From the NCBI GenBank assembly GCA_016199255.1, contig JACQHA010000130.1, positions 1 to 7,029 of the forward strand: a stretch of DNA of 7,029 nucleotides. The letters are read 5' to 3'. This DNA comes from Deinococcus sp. Its GTDB lineage: Bacteria > Deinococcota > Deinococci > JACQHA01. Below the pieces are notes generated by a model. That model was not told the origin of the DNA and ran no database searches. It saw only the letters and a list, made by a program, of their open reading frames with translations. Below are positions 6,731-7,029 of the stretch, one piece after another. The translations under genes were made by a program, and so were the position numbers. The first letter of the stretch is position 1, and each line of letters starts with the position of its first letter.

Positions 6731-7029
6731 CTAGCGGATCACTGAGGCGGCTATATCGAGCTGGGTGAATAACTCCGGCGTCAGGTTCAGGTGGAACACC
6801 TGGACGATCACCTGGCTCCAGCCGTGCACGAAGTACACCCAGCCATCCTCGATTTTTAAGTGGCGCTGCCTGGCTTGCCGCTCGGCCTGATGCAAGAATT
6901 CCAGGCTGCCCCGGTAGTTGAGTTCCCAGACCAGGCCGTTTTCCGGAAACAGGCCAGCATCAGTGATCGGTGAGCCAGGCCGGTCTTTGCCCATGCCGGT
7001 AGCGTTGATCACCATCGAGCCGGGCGGCA
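6731..7029 (-). CDS. Shikimate dehydrogenase family protein, C-terminal part (5' end outside window)
   Basis: On the minus strand the frame is open from the right edge and ends in TAG (6731-6733), giving 98 residues plus the stop; the ATG at 7015 is internal, because PPGS precedes it in frame. The segment VINATGMGKDRPGSP is the conserved strand and loop of the shikimate/quinate dehydrogenase NAD(P)-binding domain. VWELNYRGSLEFLHQA corresponds to the V-x-D-x-x-Y-x-P-x-T-x-L region, and GWVYFVHGWSQVIVQVFHLNLTPELF to the closing helices. Canonical AroE has P-x-x-T in that loop, where this protein has NYRGSLEF, so it belongs to a divergent subfamily (for example inositol- or quinate-like paralogues), and substrate cannot be assigned. 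It is convergent with the plus-strand genes and ends 36 bases beyond the IS remnant. The loss of neighbouring oxidoreductases hints at a former sugar or cyclitol cassette (inference). Confidence 0.75.
   Translation of the reverse strand, partial: PPGSMVINATGMGKDRPGSPITDAGLFPENGLVWELNYRGSLEFLHQAERQARQRHLKIEDGWVYFVHGWSQVIVQVFHLNLTPELFTQLDIAASVIR

Noticed and set aside
1..7029. CRISPR array, tRNA or rRNA genes
   Set aside because: No spaced direct repeats, cloverleaf pattern or conserved rRNA segments were seen on either strand.

Overview
This is a GC-rich bacterial window (roughly 60-65% G+C by eye) with tightly packed genes. Gene content and protein style (a cyanobacterial/Chloroflexota-like HerA tail, an SNF2 helicase paired with a SWIM protein, an IS605-type end) make Chloroflexota or a similar deep-branching GC-rich phylum plausible, but this is a weak inference; nothing here fixes the taxon.

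Bases 1-5488, plus strand: a compact DNA-transaction operon. The window opens inside the last part of a HerA/DUF87-type ATPase. Its end overlaps the start of a solitary amino-methyltransferase (419-421 aa, SPPY motif). Ten bases later comes a 1019-aa SNF2/Rad54-type helicase, whose stop overlaps (ATGA) the start of a 301-aa SWIM zinc-finger protein. The SNF2+SWIM pair is a recurrent bacterial couple of unknown job. Placing it directly behind HerA and a DNA methyltransferase, with overlapping or nearly touching reading frames, suggests one co-translated system acting on DNA: a translocase, a modification enzyme, a dsDNA remodeller and a zinc-binding partner. A genome-maintenance or anti-phage role is possible but is inference.

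Bases 5489-6627, plus strand: two sugar-type Gfo/Idh/MocA oxidoreductase genes, both damaged. The first has an in-frame amber codon at codon 26 and has also lost two of the family's usual catalytic residues (Lys to Pro and His to Pro). The second has a strong ribosome binding site and a good N-terminus, but loses homology after about 25 codons.

Bases ~6568-6695: the second oxidoreductase is cut by what looks like the 3' remnant of an IS200/IS605-type (TnpB) element. It comprises a few codons resembling a TnpB tail, a structured GC-rich stretch, and a terminal hairpin followed by AGTGTCAA, the style of end where TnpB guide (omega) RNAs terminate.

Bases 6731-7029, minus strand: the C-terminal part of a shikimate-dehydrogenase-family protein, convergent with the rest and running off the right edge. 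The right-hand third therefore looks like a decaying metabolic cassette next to an intact DNA-processing operon.
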